Positions 17,523 to 26,442 of a DNA stretch of 64,000 nt are shown in pieces (within the stretch, counting starts at the first letter, position 1; every line of letters begins with the position of its first letter). The stretch spans positions 6,136,001-6,200,000 of the forward strand of contig NZ_CP147913.1 of NCBI RefSeq assembly GCF_037414475.1, written 5' to 3'. The notes beneath the pieces are model-generated. The model did not search any database and was not told where the DNA came from. It saw only the letters and a program-made list of their open reading frames with translations. This stretch comes from Myxococcus stipitatus (lineage in GTDB: Bacteria; Myxococcota; Myxococcia; Myxococcales; Myxococcaceae). The position numbers were made by a program, and so were the translations under genes.

Positions 17523-20500
17523 CTAGCGGCGCTTGTTGCGGCGGCGCAGACCGAGCAAGCCCAGCAGGGCCAGCCACGACGAGGCCGGAGCCGCGCTGCA
17601 GCCACCACCCGCGAACGAGCGCGTGTTCAGCACCGTCCACCGGTACTCGGCGGGAGTCGCATCCACGTTGCTCGCCTCATCCACGGCGCGGACCCGCAGG
17701 GTGTGGTCGCCGTATGGGACGTCGTAGGTGGTGCGGCAGGCGACGTACGGGCCGCCGTTCAGGCTGCACTCGTACCGTACGCCTTCCTCGGTGGACCCGT
17801 AGTCGAACTGCGACTGCGTGGAGTCGGTGCGGTCCGGCGGGCTGCGGACGAACGAGGTGTCCGGCGCCACCGTGTCGATGCGGAACGTGTCCACGTTGGA
17901 GGCGGGGCCGGTGTTGCCCGCCCGGTCCGTGGCCGTGGCCGTCACCGAGTGCGAACCCTCCGCCATCGGCGTGGAAGGCGTGCAGTTCCAGCGGCCGGCG
18001 TCATCCGTGATGGCGGTGCACACGACGGTGCCTCCCTCGCGCACCGTCACCGTGGTGCCCGGCTCCGACGTGCCGCTGATGACCGGCGTGGAGTCGTTGA
18101 GGAGCGAGCCCGGCGCGGGGCCGGCGATGACCGGGGCGGCCGGCGCCGTGGTGTCCACCGTGAAGGTGGAGGGCGTGGACGGGGTGCTGACGCCGCCAGC
18201 GGGGTTGGTGGCGGTGGCCGTCACCGTGTGCGGCCCCTCTTGCAGCGGGGTGGACGGCGTGCAGGTCCAGTTCCCGTTGGCGTCGGCCGTGGCGGTGCAC
18301 AGCACCGTGGAGCCCTCGCGCACCGTCACCGTGGCGCCCGGCTCGGAGGTGCCGCTGATGGGCGGCGTCTGGGTCGAGACCACGGTTCCCGTGGAGGGAC
18401 CGGTGATGACGGGCGGGGTGGGCGGCGCCAACTGGATGACGATGTTCGTCGAGGGCGACGGCTCCGTGGTGCCCAGCACCGTGGACGTGACGACCACCGC
18501 GTGCGGCCCCTCGGGGATGTTGCCCAGGTTGCAGGTCCAGTTCCCGTTGGCGTCGGTGACGGCGGTGCAGGCGGGCGTGGGGTTCCCATCGACGTAGACG
18601 TGGATGGTGGTGCCCGGAGTCGCGGTGCCGCCGATGACCGGGTCCGTCACGCCGCCAGGACCCGGGTCCGTCACGGCGGGGATGCGCTGGCAGATGGAGA
18701 GCGAGTCCACGCGGAACGTGGCCGTCGTCGCCGAGTTGTTGTTGGTGGCGCAGTCGGTGTCGATGAAGGCCACGCGCACGTCACCGGTGGCCGCGTCGAA
18801 GTCGCGACGCTCCGAGAAGCCCTGCTCCATGGCGGCCTCGCGGGTGGTGGAGCCCGTCGCCGCGGGGACGCGTCCCAGCGAGAACCGCTGCGCGCCCGCG
18901 CTGGTGGTGTGGTTGACGCCGAAGATGCCCGGGTACCACTGGGGGCTGCCGTCGTAGTCCGCCGCGCCGGAGACGTAGCTGATGCGGTAGCGGCCCGGAA
19001 CCGTGAGCGCCGCCTGGATGGCCGCGTCCGGCAGGGCGGGCGCGCCGATGTCCGACACCTGCGTGCACTCGTTGCGAGCGTGGCGGGTGATGACCGTGTG
19101 CACCGCCTTGTTCTGGCAGCCGAAGGCGGCCTCCACCGCGCAGGTGGCGCCGCAGCCGTCGCCCGCCGTGGTGTTGCCGTCGTCGCACGCCTCGGAGGCC
19201 GCCTTGATGCCGTCGCCACACCGCACCGCGCAGGACGAGGGGATGTCCACGCAGCTGTAGCCCGCCTCGATGGCGCACGTGCTGCCGCAGCCATCGCCCG
19301 CGGTGGTGTTGGCGTCGTCGCACTGCTCGTCCCCATCCAGCATCCCGTTGCCGCAGATGTTGGCCGTGACGCAGACGTCCGAGTGGGGGTTGCACGTGCC
19401 GCTCTCGCAGACGCCGGACGCGTTGCAGGCCTGGCCGTTCTCCCACAGGCAGCGCGGCGAGCAGGTGTCGCCGCTCTGGAGGTTGCCGTCGTCGCAGACC
19501 TCGGTGCCGGCGACCACGCCGTCACCACAGGTGGTGGTGCAGAAGCTCGGAGCGCCGCTGCACGAATAACCGGGCTCCTGGGCGCAGCTGGCGCTGCAAC
19601 CATCACCCGCCGCGGTGTTGCCGTCGTCGCACGTCTCTCCCGCGTTCAGCACGCCGTTGCCGCAGCTCTGGGTGCACACGGACGTGCTGTTCGCCGGACG
19701 GGTGCAGACGTAACCGGACTCCACCCCACAGGTGGCGTTGCAGCCGTCGCCCGACACGGTGTTGCCGTCGTCACACGCCTCGGCGCCAGCGACCCTGCCG
19801 TCGCCGCAGGTGGTGGTGCAGACGGACGGCGCGACTGAGCAGTTGTAACCGGACTCCACGGCGCAGGCGGAGGAGCAGCCGTCGCCCGACGTGGTGTTTC
19901 CGTCGTCACAGGTCTCGTTCGGGTCCTGGACGTTGTTGCCGCACGAACGGACACACACGGAGGGCGCGTTCGTGGGGGTGCTGCAGGCGTAGCCGGCTTC
20001 TACGCGGCACTCGGTGGCGCAGCCGTCCTGGGAGTTGAGGTTGCCGTCGTCGCACTCTTCGCCCGGGTTCACCACGCCGTTGCCGCACGTGTTCACACAG
20101 GCCTGGCCCGGGATGGGGCACGCGGCGCCCAGCTCCAGGGTGCATGCCACGGAGCAGCCATCGCCCATGTTGGTGTTGCCGTCGTCGCACAGCTCGCCGG
20201 GGTTGAGCACCCCGTTGCCACACAGGGCCTTGCAGTTGGACGGCACGTCGTTGCACTCGTAGCCGCTCTCGACGCGGCAGGAGGCGGAGCAGCCATCGCT
20301 GCCCAGCGTGTTGCCGTCGTCGCACTGCTCACCGGCGTTGAGCTGGCCGTTGCCGCAGGTGGCGACGCAGGCCTGGCCCGGGGTCGGGCACGCATGGCCG
20401 GACTCCACGCGGCAGCTCGCGTTGCAGCCGTCGCCCGCCGTCGTGTTGCCGTCGTCGCACTGCTCGCCGGCGTTGAGCTGGCCGTTGCCACACGTCCGCG

Positions 20501-21683
20501 CGCAGGAGCTGGGCGCGCCCGCGCAGCCATAGCCGGGCTCGATGCCGCAGGTGTTGTTGCAGCCATCGTTGTTGGCCGTGTTGCCGTCGTCGCACTCCTC
20601 GCGGGGAGACACGGTGCCGTCGCCACAGCGGTCGTCGTAGGCGTCCACGAAGATGTAGCGGAACGCATTGGGCTCCGACTGCTCGTTCTCATTGCACAGC
20701 TCGATGCGGTTGAGGCCCGTGCGCCAGGGCGCGTTCGCTCCGAACTCCCGGATGATGTTCTTCTGCCAGGGCTGGCCCGCCGGCTGGCTCACCGTGACCG
20801 GCGTGAAGTTCGTCCCGTTCACAGTCGCGTGGTCGAAGTCGTTGTCGTTGAACGTCGCGAGGCGCAGGCGGAACTGGGCGACGTTGGTGGTCGAGGGGAT
20901 GATGAACCGCTGGTAGATACACGTCGGGGCACCCAGGGGCGCGGCCATGAAGCGCGCCGTCTGGCTCTCCTGCGGCCAGTCCTGGGCATCGCGCACACCC
21001 GGGACGGCGCCTGCGTTGTTGCTGGTGTAGAACCAGTGCGGGTCCAGACCGGACTCCAGCCGGCGGTTGTTCTGGTCCACGCCCGTGTTGAAGACCACCA
21101 CACCCGCCCTCACGCAGCGGCTGGGCGTCCCCGCGCAGGCGAAGCCGGGCTCGACTTCACACTGACGGTTGCAGCCATCGCCCTCGGCGCGGTTGCCGTC
21201 GTCGCAGATCTCCTGGTCGAAGTTGGGCCACTGGCGATTGTTGAACACGCCGTTGCCGCACAGCGACAGGTCGCAGGTGGCCGAGCATCCGTTGGTGTCC
21301 GCCGTGGTGTTGCCGTCGTCGCAGGCCTCGCCGGTGTTGATGACGTTGTTGCCGCACAGCGTGGCCAGGGAGCAGGGCCGGCCAGGCACATGGCACAGGT
21401 AGCCGGCTTCGATGGCGCCCGCGGAGGAGCAGCCATCGCCGCTCACCGTGTTGCCGTCGTCGCACTGCTCACCGGGCTGCAGCCGGCCGTCGCCCACGAG
21501 CGCGGAGGACTGGCTGGAGACCAGGGCCTCCTCGGGGACGGGCGCGGGAGGCGTGGGCTCGCAGCCGGTGAGGGCCGCGAGGAGCGCGAGCGCGAGGGCC
21601 GCGCGGAGCCCGGCGCGCGCGGGCGGCCGAGGCTCGGGACAGAAGTGTTCAGGGACTCGTGTTGTCATGGATGTCTGCCTCAC
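17523..21683 (-). CDS. Cys-rich CDDGN-repeat surface protein with MYXO-CTERM anchor
   Basis: 1386 residues. The N-terminus has a hydrophobic stretch with a lipobox-like end, LTGC (Cys about 41). Then come 14 copies of the myxobacterial Cys-rich repeat (pattern CGNGxxNxGExCDDGNTxxGDGC), interrupted after copy 3 by a ~150-residue non-repeat domain and followed after copy 14 by another beta domain. Three Ig-like repeats (IxGTSEPGxTVTVREG) and a final beta domain precede the C-terminal tag GCSAAPASSWLALLGLLGLRRR, which is the MYXO-CTERM sorting signal (Cys, hydrophobic helix, Arg cluster). It should be displayed on the outer membrane. Its ATG overlaps the stop of the OmpA-like gene (ATGA), so the two are translationally coupled. 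Having both an N-terminal lipobox and a C-terminal sorting tag is unusual. Confidence 0.92.
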   Translation of the reverse strand: MRQTSMTTRVPEHFCPEPRPPARAGLRAALALALLAALTGCEPTPPAPVPEEALVSSQSSALVGDGRLQPGEQCDDGNTVSGDGCSSAGAIEAGYLCHVPGRPCSLATLCGNNVINTGEACDDGNTTADTNGCSATCDLSLCGNGVFNNRQWPNFDQEICDDGNRAEGDGCNRQCEVEPGFACAGTPSRCVRAGVVVFNTGVDQNNRRLESGLDPHWFYTSNNAGAVPGVRDAQDWPQESQTARFMAAPLGAPTCIYQRFIIPSTTNVAQFRLRLATFNDNDFDHATVNGTNFTPVTVSQPAGQPWQKNIIREFGANAPWRTGLNRIELCNENEQSEPNAFRYIFVDAYDDRCGDGTVSPREECDDGNTANNDGCNNTCGIEPGYGCAGAPSSCARTCGNGQLNAGEQCDDGNTTAGDGCNASCRVESGHACPTPGQACVATCGNGQLNAGEQCDDGNTLGSDGCSASCRVESGYECNDVPSNCKALCGNGVLNPGELCDDGNTNMGDGCSVACTLELGAACPIPGQACVNTCGNGVVNPGEECDDGNLNSQDGCATECRVEAGYACSTPTNAPSVCVRSCGNNVQDPNETCDDGNTTSGDGCSSACAVESGYNCSVAPSVCTTTCGDGRVAGAEACDDGNTVSGDGCNATCGVESGYVCTRPANSTSVCTQSCGNGVLNAGETCDDGNTAAGDGCSASCAQEPGYSCSGAPSFCTTTCGDGVVAGTEVCDDGNLQSGDTCSPRCLWENGQACNASGVCESGTCNPHSDVCVTANICGNGMLDGDEQCDDANTTAGDGCGSTCAIEAGYSCVDIPSSCAVRCGDGIKAASEACDDGNTTAGDGCGATCAVEAAFGCQNKAVHTVITRHARNECTQVSDIGAPALPDAAIQAALTVPGRYRISYVSGAADYDGSPQWYPGIFGVNHTTSAGAQRFSLGRVPAATGSTTREAAMEQGFSERRDFDAATGDVRVAFIDTDCATNNNSATTATFRVDSLSICQRIPAVTDPGPGGVTDPVIGGTATPGTTIHVYVDGNPTPACTAVTDANGNWTCNLGNIPEGPHAVVVTSTVLGTTEPSPSTNIVIQLAPPTPPVITGPSTGTVVSTQTPPISGTSEPGATVTVREGSTVLCTATADANGNWTCTPSTPLQEGPHTVTATATNPAGGVSTPSTPSTFTVDTTAPAAPVIAGPAPGSLLNDSTPVISGTSEPGTTVTVREGGTVVCTAITDDAGRWNCTPSTPMAEGSHSVTATATDRAGNTGPASNVDTFRIDTVAPDTSFVRSPPDRTDSTQSQFDYGSTEEGVRYECSLNGGPYVACRTTYDVPYGDHTLRVRAVDEASNVDATPAEYRWTVLNTRSFAGGGCSAAPASSWLALLGLLGLRRRNKRR

Positions 21684-23527
21684 TTCTCGAGGGTGTCGGC
21701 CCCGGGGGTTCCCTGCTTCGTCTCGACGCCCTCGGCGTCACCGACGATGCGGAACTCCACGCGGCGGTTCTTGGCGCGGCCGGGCTTGGTGGTGTTCTCC
21801 GCGATGGGCTTGGCGGGGCCATAGCCCTGCGCATCCAACCGCTCGCGGCTCACGGACTTGCCCACCAGGTACTTCACCACCGCCTCGGCGCGGCGACGGG
21901 AGAGGTCCAGGTTGTAGTCCGCCTTGCCCGTGTTGTCGGTGTGTCCCTCGACGCGCAGCTTCTCGATTTCAGGGTGCGACGCGAGGATGGCCGCCACGCT
22001 GTCGAGCAGCTTGTGGCTGCGCGTGCTGATGACGTCCTGGTTGTTCTCGAAGAAGACGGACTCGAGGATGCGAATCTGTCCTTCGCCAATCTGCGCCAGC
22101 TGCTTCTGCTTGCAGCCGTGGTTCTTCTCCGTTCCCGGCTCATCCGGGCAGTTGTCCAGCCGGTCCACGAGCCCGTCGCCGTCGCGGTCCTTGTCCGGGC
22201 AGCCGCGGTTCTCCTTCGGGCCCGCCTCGTTCATGCAGGCATCGCGCGCGTCCGCCACGCCGTCCTGGTCGTTGTCCGGGTCCGGGCAGCCGTTGTCGTC
22301 CTCGAAGCCGTCCATGTCCTCGGCCTGCTTCGGGCACGCGTCCTTGGAGTCCGCGATGCCGTCGCCGTCGGAGTCCGGGTCATCCGGGCAGCCGTCGGAG
22401 TCCTCGAAGCCGTTGATGTTCTCTGCTTGCGCGGGGCAGCGGTCCGCCAGGTTGAGCAGGCCGTCCTGGTCGTCGTCCGTGTCCGCGCAGCCGTTGAGCT
22501 GGGCGAGGCCCGGCGTCGTCGGGCAGCGGTCCGCGACGTTCTTCACGCCGTCGCCATCCGCGTCCAGGTCGGGACAGCGGGCCGCGTCGTGGGGCTGGCC
22601 CGCGACACATGAAGCGACCTTCGTGCCATCGGAGCCGAAGTTGACGCCGGCCAGCACGCGGAACTCGGGCGTGCCGGGCGTCTGACCGAAGCCGGGGCCA
22701 CCCATGATGTAGAACTCGGTGCCCTCGGTCCGGGCGCTGCGAAGACCCAGCAGCACCTCGAGCGACTCGGGCGCGTCCGCGAACGGCAGCGTGCCGCGCA
22801 CCACCAACTCCTCGCGCAGGCCGAACAGCTCGGCGGAGACATTGACGCCGCCGTTCATCTCCACGCCCATCTCGTCGCGCAGCGGCGTCGCGCCGGGGGT
22901 AAGGGCGTACGTCTTGGTCCTCACGAGCGCGCCCACGTCCGCGCCCACGCGCCACGTGTCGTTCAGCCGCTTGCCAAGCCCCAAGCGCGGGGTGAAGACG
23001 AAGCCATCATCCCGGGTGAGCACCTCTTCGCTGCCCAGGGGCAGGGCCACGCCCAGGTGCAGGCCCATGTCGAGCGGGCCTCCGCGCGACTCGGACAGGA
23101 TGCCCGCGCGCGCCTGGAGCCAGGGCGTGCCCAGCGCGAAGGTCGACGGCGTCTCGAAGCCCAGCGTCTTCGTGTCCGGGCCCCACTGCGTGACGATGGG
23201 AACCTGCGCGCCGAGCTCCAACCAGTCCGTCAGGGCGTAGGCGCCGCTGAAGTGCACCGTCACGCGGTCGGACACCACGGTGCCCAGTCTCGCGTCGTTG
23301 CGCATCAGCACCAGCGGCCTGCGCTGGTAGTGGGCCGTCATGCCCAGGCGGAAGGTGCCATCCGGCAGCAGGTCGCCCGTGGACAGCACGAGGCTGTCCT
23401 TCGCGCCGGGGTTCAACTGCAACCGCTCCAGCTCCACGCTGGGAATCCGCTGGGCCTGTGCCTCAGCGGAGAATGCCCAAAGGACGGCCAGTCCTCCGAG
23501 CAAGGATGAGTGACTTCTCGATTTCAA
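21680..23527 (-). CDS. OmpA-family outer-membrane protein with thrombospondin type 3 repeats
   Basis: 615 residues from a TTG codon at 23527. GGAGG lies 5-6 bases before this TTG, and the frame then gives a clean signal peptide (MKSRSHSSLLGGLAVLWAF, cleavage near AEAQA); an upstream GTG would put acidic residues in front of it. Domains: an N-terminal beta-barrel-like region (about 25-300), Asp-rich calcium-binding thrombospondin type 3 repeats (about 310-450; DxDxDGVxDxxDxCP), and an OmpA domain (about 465-590; FFENNQDVIS, VEGHTDNTGKADYNLDLSRRRAEAV) that binds peptidoglycan. Together with the coupled MYXO-CTERM gene it resembles the TraB half of the Myxococcus TraA/TraB cell-recognition pair, an inference from architecture only. 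Confidence 0.88.
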   Translation of the reverse strand: MKSRSHSSLLGGLAVLWAFSAEAQAQRIPSVELERLQLNPGAKDSLVLSTGDLLPDGTFRLGMTAHYQRRPLVLMRNDARLGTVVSDRVTVHFSGAYALTDWLELGAQVPIVTQWGPDTKTLGFETPSTFALGTPWLQARAGILSESRGGPLDMGLHLGVALPLGSEEVLTRDDGFVFTPRLGLGKRLNDTWRVGADVGALVRTKTYALTPGATPLRDEMGVEMNGGVNVSAELFGLREELVVRGTLPFADAPESLEVLLGLRSARTEGTEFYIMGGPGFGQTPGTPEFRVLAGVNFGSDGTKVASCVAGQPHDAARCPDLDADGDGVKNVADRCPTTPGLAQLNGCADTDDDQDGLLNLADRCPAQAENINGFEDSDGCPDDPDSDGDGIADSKDACPKQAEDMDGFEDDNGCPDPDNDQDGVADARDACMNEAGPKENRGCPDKDRDGDGLVDRLDNCPDEPGTEKNHGCKQKQLAQIGEGQIRILESVFFENNQDVISTRSHKLLDSVAAILASHPEIEKLRVEGHTDNTGKADYNLDLSRRRAEAVVKYLVGKSVSRERLDAQGYGPAKPIAENTTKPGRAKNRRVEFRIVGDAEGVETKQGTPGADTLEK

Positions 23528-23655
23528 GAGTTCCTCCACGTCCACGCGGCGTCATGTGCGCGCGCGACCTTCGACCACCCGTTGGGTGCGCCTGCACGGT
23601 TGCACGGCGCGGGCCAGGATGTCGTGAGGAAGACGGAGGAATCGATGAGTGGGGC

Positions 23656-23708
23656 TGACGTGTCAGGGCGTGTTCCGCTTCATCCAGGCACGCCTTTGAC
23701 ACGTCAAA
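23656..23708. promoter_or_regulatory. Inverted repeat and palindrome upstream of the OmpA-like operon
   Basis: TGACGTGTCAGGGCGTG (23656-23672) is inverted as CACGCCTTTGACACGTCA (23689-23706), with a 16-base gap and one small mismatch. Within the right arm, TTTGAC-AC-GTCAAA (23695-23708) is itself a perfect 6+6 palindrome. The site lies 130-180 bp upstream of the OmpA-like start, which fits an operator. Confidence 0.4.
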
Positions 23709-23716
23709 CCGCGGTG

Positions 23717-23740
23717 GGCTGGGTATGGGGTTACCCAGCC
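23717..23740. terminator. Perfect 9-bp hairpin between sigma factor and OmpA-like genes
   Basis: GGCTGGGTA (23717-23725) and TACCCAGCC (23732-23740) flank six bases. It starts 40 bp after the stop of the minus-strand sigma gene, so it may be a terminator. The same half-sites with the same 6-base gap recur at 50427-50448 upstream of the geosmin synthase, so it could instead be a binding site. Confidence 0.45.
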
Positions 23741-23780
23741 CTTGCCAGATGCTTCGATTTCGAAAGACTTTCAAGAGGCT

Positions 23781-24671
23781 TCAGCCCTGGGCGAGTGCGG
23801 CCGCGTCCAGGCCCGCGTCGGCCATGAGCAGGGCCAGCTCCGCCTTGAGCTTGTCCTTGGCGCGAATCTCGAGCTGGCGGGCGCGCTCGCGGGAGAAGCC
23901 GAAGTGCTCACCCAGCTCGCTGAGGGTCATCTCGGAGTCGCCCATCACGCGGTTCTCGATGATGAAGCGCTCGCGCGGGTCCAACCGGCGCAGGGCGCGC
24001 TGGACCAGGTCCTTGGCCAGGCCCGCCTGCTGGCGGTCCGCGACTTCGTCCTCGTGAGACGCGGAGGCGGACTCGACGAAGTCCAGGTGGGTGGCGTCAC
24101 CGTCCTCGCCCACGGGGGCGTCCAGCGACAAGTCCCGGCCGCCCATGCGCTGCTCCATCTCGCGCACCTCGGAGGCCTTCACGTTGAGCTTGCGCGCAAT
24201 CTCCTCCGCGTTGACGACCGACGCATCTCCCGCGCCCATGCGCTCCAGCTCGCGGCGCGTGCGCGCGAGGCTGAAGAAGAGCCGGCGCTGGGCCTGGGTG
24301 GTGCCCAGCTTCACCAGGCTCCAATTGCGCAGGATGCAGTTCTGGATGTACGCGCGAATCCACCAGACCGCGTAGGAGATGAGGCGGATGCCCTTGTCCG
24401 GGTCGAACTTCTGCACCGCCTTCATCAGGCCGATGTTCGCCTCCTGGATGAGGTCGGACATCTTCAGCCCGTAGGAGCGGTACTCGTAGGCCACCTTCAC
24501 CACGAAGCGCAGGTTGGACGTCACCAGGTTGTGGCCCGCCATCAGGTCGCCCTTGCGGAAGCGGCGCGACAACTCCTGCTCCTGCGGCTGCGTCAACAGC
24601 GGGTACTGGTTGATCTCCGAGAGGTATGTGGAGAGGGAGTCCGGGGAGGAGAAGTGAGAAGAGTCCTGCAT
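23781..24671 (-). CDS. RpoH-group sigma70-family sigma factor (SigB/SigC-like)
   Basis: 296 residues from the ATG at 24671, preceded by GAGAG at 5 bases; an upstream in-frame ATG at 24740 would add 23 low-complexity residues. Region 1.2/2.1 starts [16 protein letters not shown]. Region 2 is [36 protein letters not shown], with the RpoH-type continuation [20 protein letters not shown]. Region 4 is [28 protein letters not shown]. The RNWSLVK...[10 protein letters not shown] stretch marks the heat-shock (RpoH) group, which in Myxococcus includes the developmental sigma factors SigB and SigC; the length is close to that of SigC. Promoter targets cannot be read from here. Confidence 0.92.
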   Translation of the reverse strand: MQDSSHFSSPDSLSTYLSEINQYPLLTQPQEQELSRRFRKGDLMAGHNLVTSNLRFVVKVAYEYRSYGLKMSDLIQEANIGLMKAVQKFDPDKGIRLISYAVWWIRAYIQNCILRNWSLVKLGTTQAQRRLFFSLARTRRELERMGAGDASVVNAEEIARKLNVKASEVREMEQRMGGRDLSLDAPVGEDGDATHLDFVESASASHEDEVADRQQAGLAKDLVQRALRRLDPRERFIIENRVMGDSEMTLSELGEHFGFSRERARQLEIRAKDKLKAELALLMADAGLDAAALAQG

Positions 24672-24796
24672 GGCATCTCTCGGGGAAGGGGGCCGTTGGG
24701 AGCCGCGTTGGGCGGCCTGGGGCTCCTTCGCAATGCCCATGCCATTTCGGAATCACCCCGTTCCCAAGTGAATGCGCGGGTTTGCATCACTGACGC

Positions 24797-24830
24797 AGGG
24801 TGCTTAAGGGCGGCACCCTTTCGTTTTTAC
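24797..24830 (+). terminator. Plus-strand intrinsic terminator with U-tract, no plus-strand gene
   Basis: AGGGTGC (24797-24803) pairs with GCACCCT (24813-24819) around nine bases, and the sequence continues TTCGTTTTTAC. This is the best T-tract terminator form in this region, but genes on both sides are on the minus strand. It would end a plus-strand transcript from within 24672-24796, so an unannotated small RNA or antisense transcript is possible. The gap also holds the sigma-factor promoter. Confidence 0.5.
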
Positions 24831-24949
24831 AGGGGTGGGAACCGAAGACTCTTCCGACTGTGCGCCGGCCAACGCGGGCGGCGCTCACGGTCGTCTCGTC
24901 CCTTCGTACAAGTCCCCCTTCGAGTGCGCGGCCGCGTCATGTATCGCGC

Positions 24950-26296
24950 TCACGGGGATGGAGTGTTGTCCTCGCGAAGCTGTGTGAGGGTGAACTCGAG
25001 GATGCGACGGCGCCGCTGGTCGCGGGAGGAGCCCGGGTCCAGCTCGCGCAGGGCGTCGGTGAGCAGCCGCTCCGCTTCGGCGCGTTCGCCGCGGGCGCGC
25101 AGGACGCGGGCATGGCCCACGAGGACCCGCGTGCTCTCGGTTCCCGTGACGAGGGCCAGGGCCCGTTGGCTCGCGGCCAGGGCCTGGTCCTTCTTTCCCG
25201 CCATCAGATACAGCGAGGCGAGGCGCGACGGGGGGCCGGGGTCTTCTGGAAACGCCTTCTCACTGCGCTCCAGGGCGGGGATGGCCACCTCGGGGCGGTC
25301 CATCAACGCGGCCGCCATCTCGCGGTGGGCGTCGAGCGCCGCGCGCTCCTCCGCGCCGTTCGCGCGCTCGGCCTCCAGTTCGAGGAATCGCCACCACGTC
25401 TCGGCCATCTTGCGCAGGCCGGGTTCGTCTCCTGTCACCTCGCGGACCTCGCAGACCACTTCGTAGAGCGAGGAGCGCTGCGGCGAGGTGAGGGTTTCTT
25501 CAGGAGCGTCGAGTGCCCGGAGCGCCTCCTGCTCGAGGGTGTTTCGCAGGGCCCGTGCCTCCTCGGTCTCGATGTCCAGGGCGCAGCCCAGGCCCACGTA
25601 CAGAAGCCGCGAGCGGTCCTCCACGCGCGTCAGCTTGGGCAGCTCCTTCGCGGCGTGTCTCACGCAGTCGATGGCGTGCCCGGTGGCGGCCAGGGATTTG
25701 AGCAAGGAGACGGTGGCGCCCGCGCGGCGCGAGTCATGGTCTGGCAGCTGTGCCAGGGATTGCTGGTAGGCCGTGGCGGCTTCCTCGTGGCGGCCGGCAA
25801 GCGCGAGTGCATCCGCGCGCGCGAGGCCCTGCTGGCCCTGCCGGTCCTGGTGGAAGGCCTGCTCGGATTGGCTGAGATAGCCAAGCAGCTGCTGCACCGA
25901 CATCGCGCCCAGCGAGCGGCTCACGACGGTGCCTTGTTCCGGCTCGAGGACGAGCAGCGTGGGCCAGGTGTCTATCGGGTAGCGCTCGAGAAAGGCCGCG
26001 TTGGTGTCGACCTCGGTGTTGATGGCGAGCCAGACGAACCGGTCCGCTCGAGGCGCAAGCTCGGGGGAGGGCAGCACCGTCGCGCGCATCGAACGGCAGG
26101 ACTGGCACCAGGGGGCCCAGACCTCCACGAAGACGGGGAGGTTGCGCTCCCGGCCCGCCTGGAGGGCCCGTTTCCAATCATTTTCGATGAAGGCGATTCC
26201 ATTCTCAGGGGCCATGCCGCGCTGCGTCGCGGGCCCTTGAGCCGCGCAGCCTGAGAGGAGCAAAAGCAGGATGCCAACAGCGGTTTTCATCACCAT
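24950..26296 (-). CDS. Thioredoxin-fold lipoprotein with TPR-like C-terminus
   Basis: 448 residues from the ATG at 26296, with GGAG 5 bases upstream. MVMKTAVGILLLLLSGC gives a lipobox with Cys17. A thioredoxin domain (about 30-145) carries the redox motif WCQSC (63-67) in VFVEVWAPWCQSC and the cis-proline segment DTWPTLLVLEP. The remaining ~290 residues are helical repeats of TPR type (for example AAALMDRPEVAIPALERSEKAFPEDPGPPSRLASLY). It probably handles disulfides of envelope proteins and docks on a partner. It is divergent from the lipase gene across a 146-bp gap. Confidence 0.85.
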   Translation of the reverse strand: MVMKTAVGILLLLLSGCAAQGPATQRGMAPENGIAFIENDWKRALQAGRERNLPVFVEVWAPWCQSCRSMRATVLPSPELAPRADRFVWLAINTEVDTNAAFLERYPIDTWPTLLVLEPEQGTVVSRSLGAMSVQQLLGYLSQSEQAFHQDRQGQQGLARADALALAGRHEEAATAYQQSLAQLPDHDSRRAGATVSLLKSLAATGHAIDCVRHAAKELPKLTRVEDRSRLLYVGLGCALDIETEEARALRNTLEQEALRALDAPEETLTSPQRSSLYEVVCEVREVTGDEPGLRKMAETWWRFLELEAERANGAEERAALDAHREMAAALMDRPEVAIPALERSEKAFPEDPGPPSRLASLYLMAGKKDQALAASQRALALVTGTESTRVLVGHARVLRARGERAEAERLLTDALRELDPGSSRDQRRRRILEFTLTQLREDNTPSP

Positions 26297-26442
26297 GGGG
26301 GCTCCGGGAGCGCGGGTGCCGTCGCGAGTCCCCAGACACCCGGGAATCAAATGGGTTCCCTGGATGATGCGGGCCGCGCAACTTCGTGAGACAGCATGAG
26401 ACAATGGAGGGGACGCCCGATCCCCGTGGGCGGGAGCCCCTC

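Noticed and set aside
17181-19838. Long plus-strand frame opposite the kinase and MYXO-CTERM genes
   Set aside because: Gly/Arg/Val repeats that are the complement of the CDDGN repeats; not a real protein.
17523-23527. Calling the OmpA/MYXO-CTERM pair traB and traA outright
   Set aside because: Order is reversed, the Cys-rich protein is much longer and carries Ig-like domains, and no PA14-like variable domain is recognisable; only the architecture is similar.
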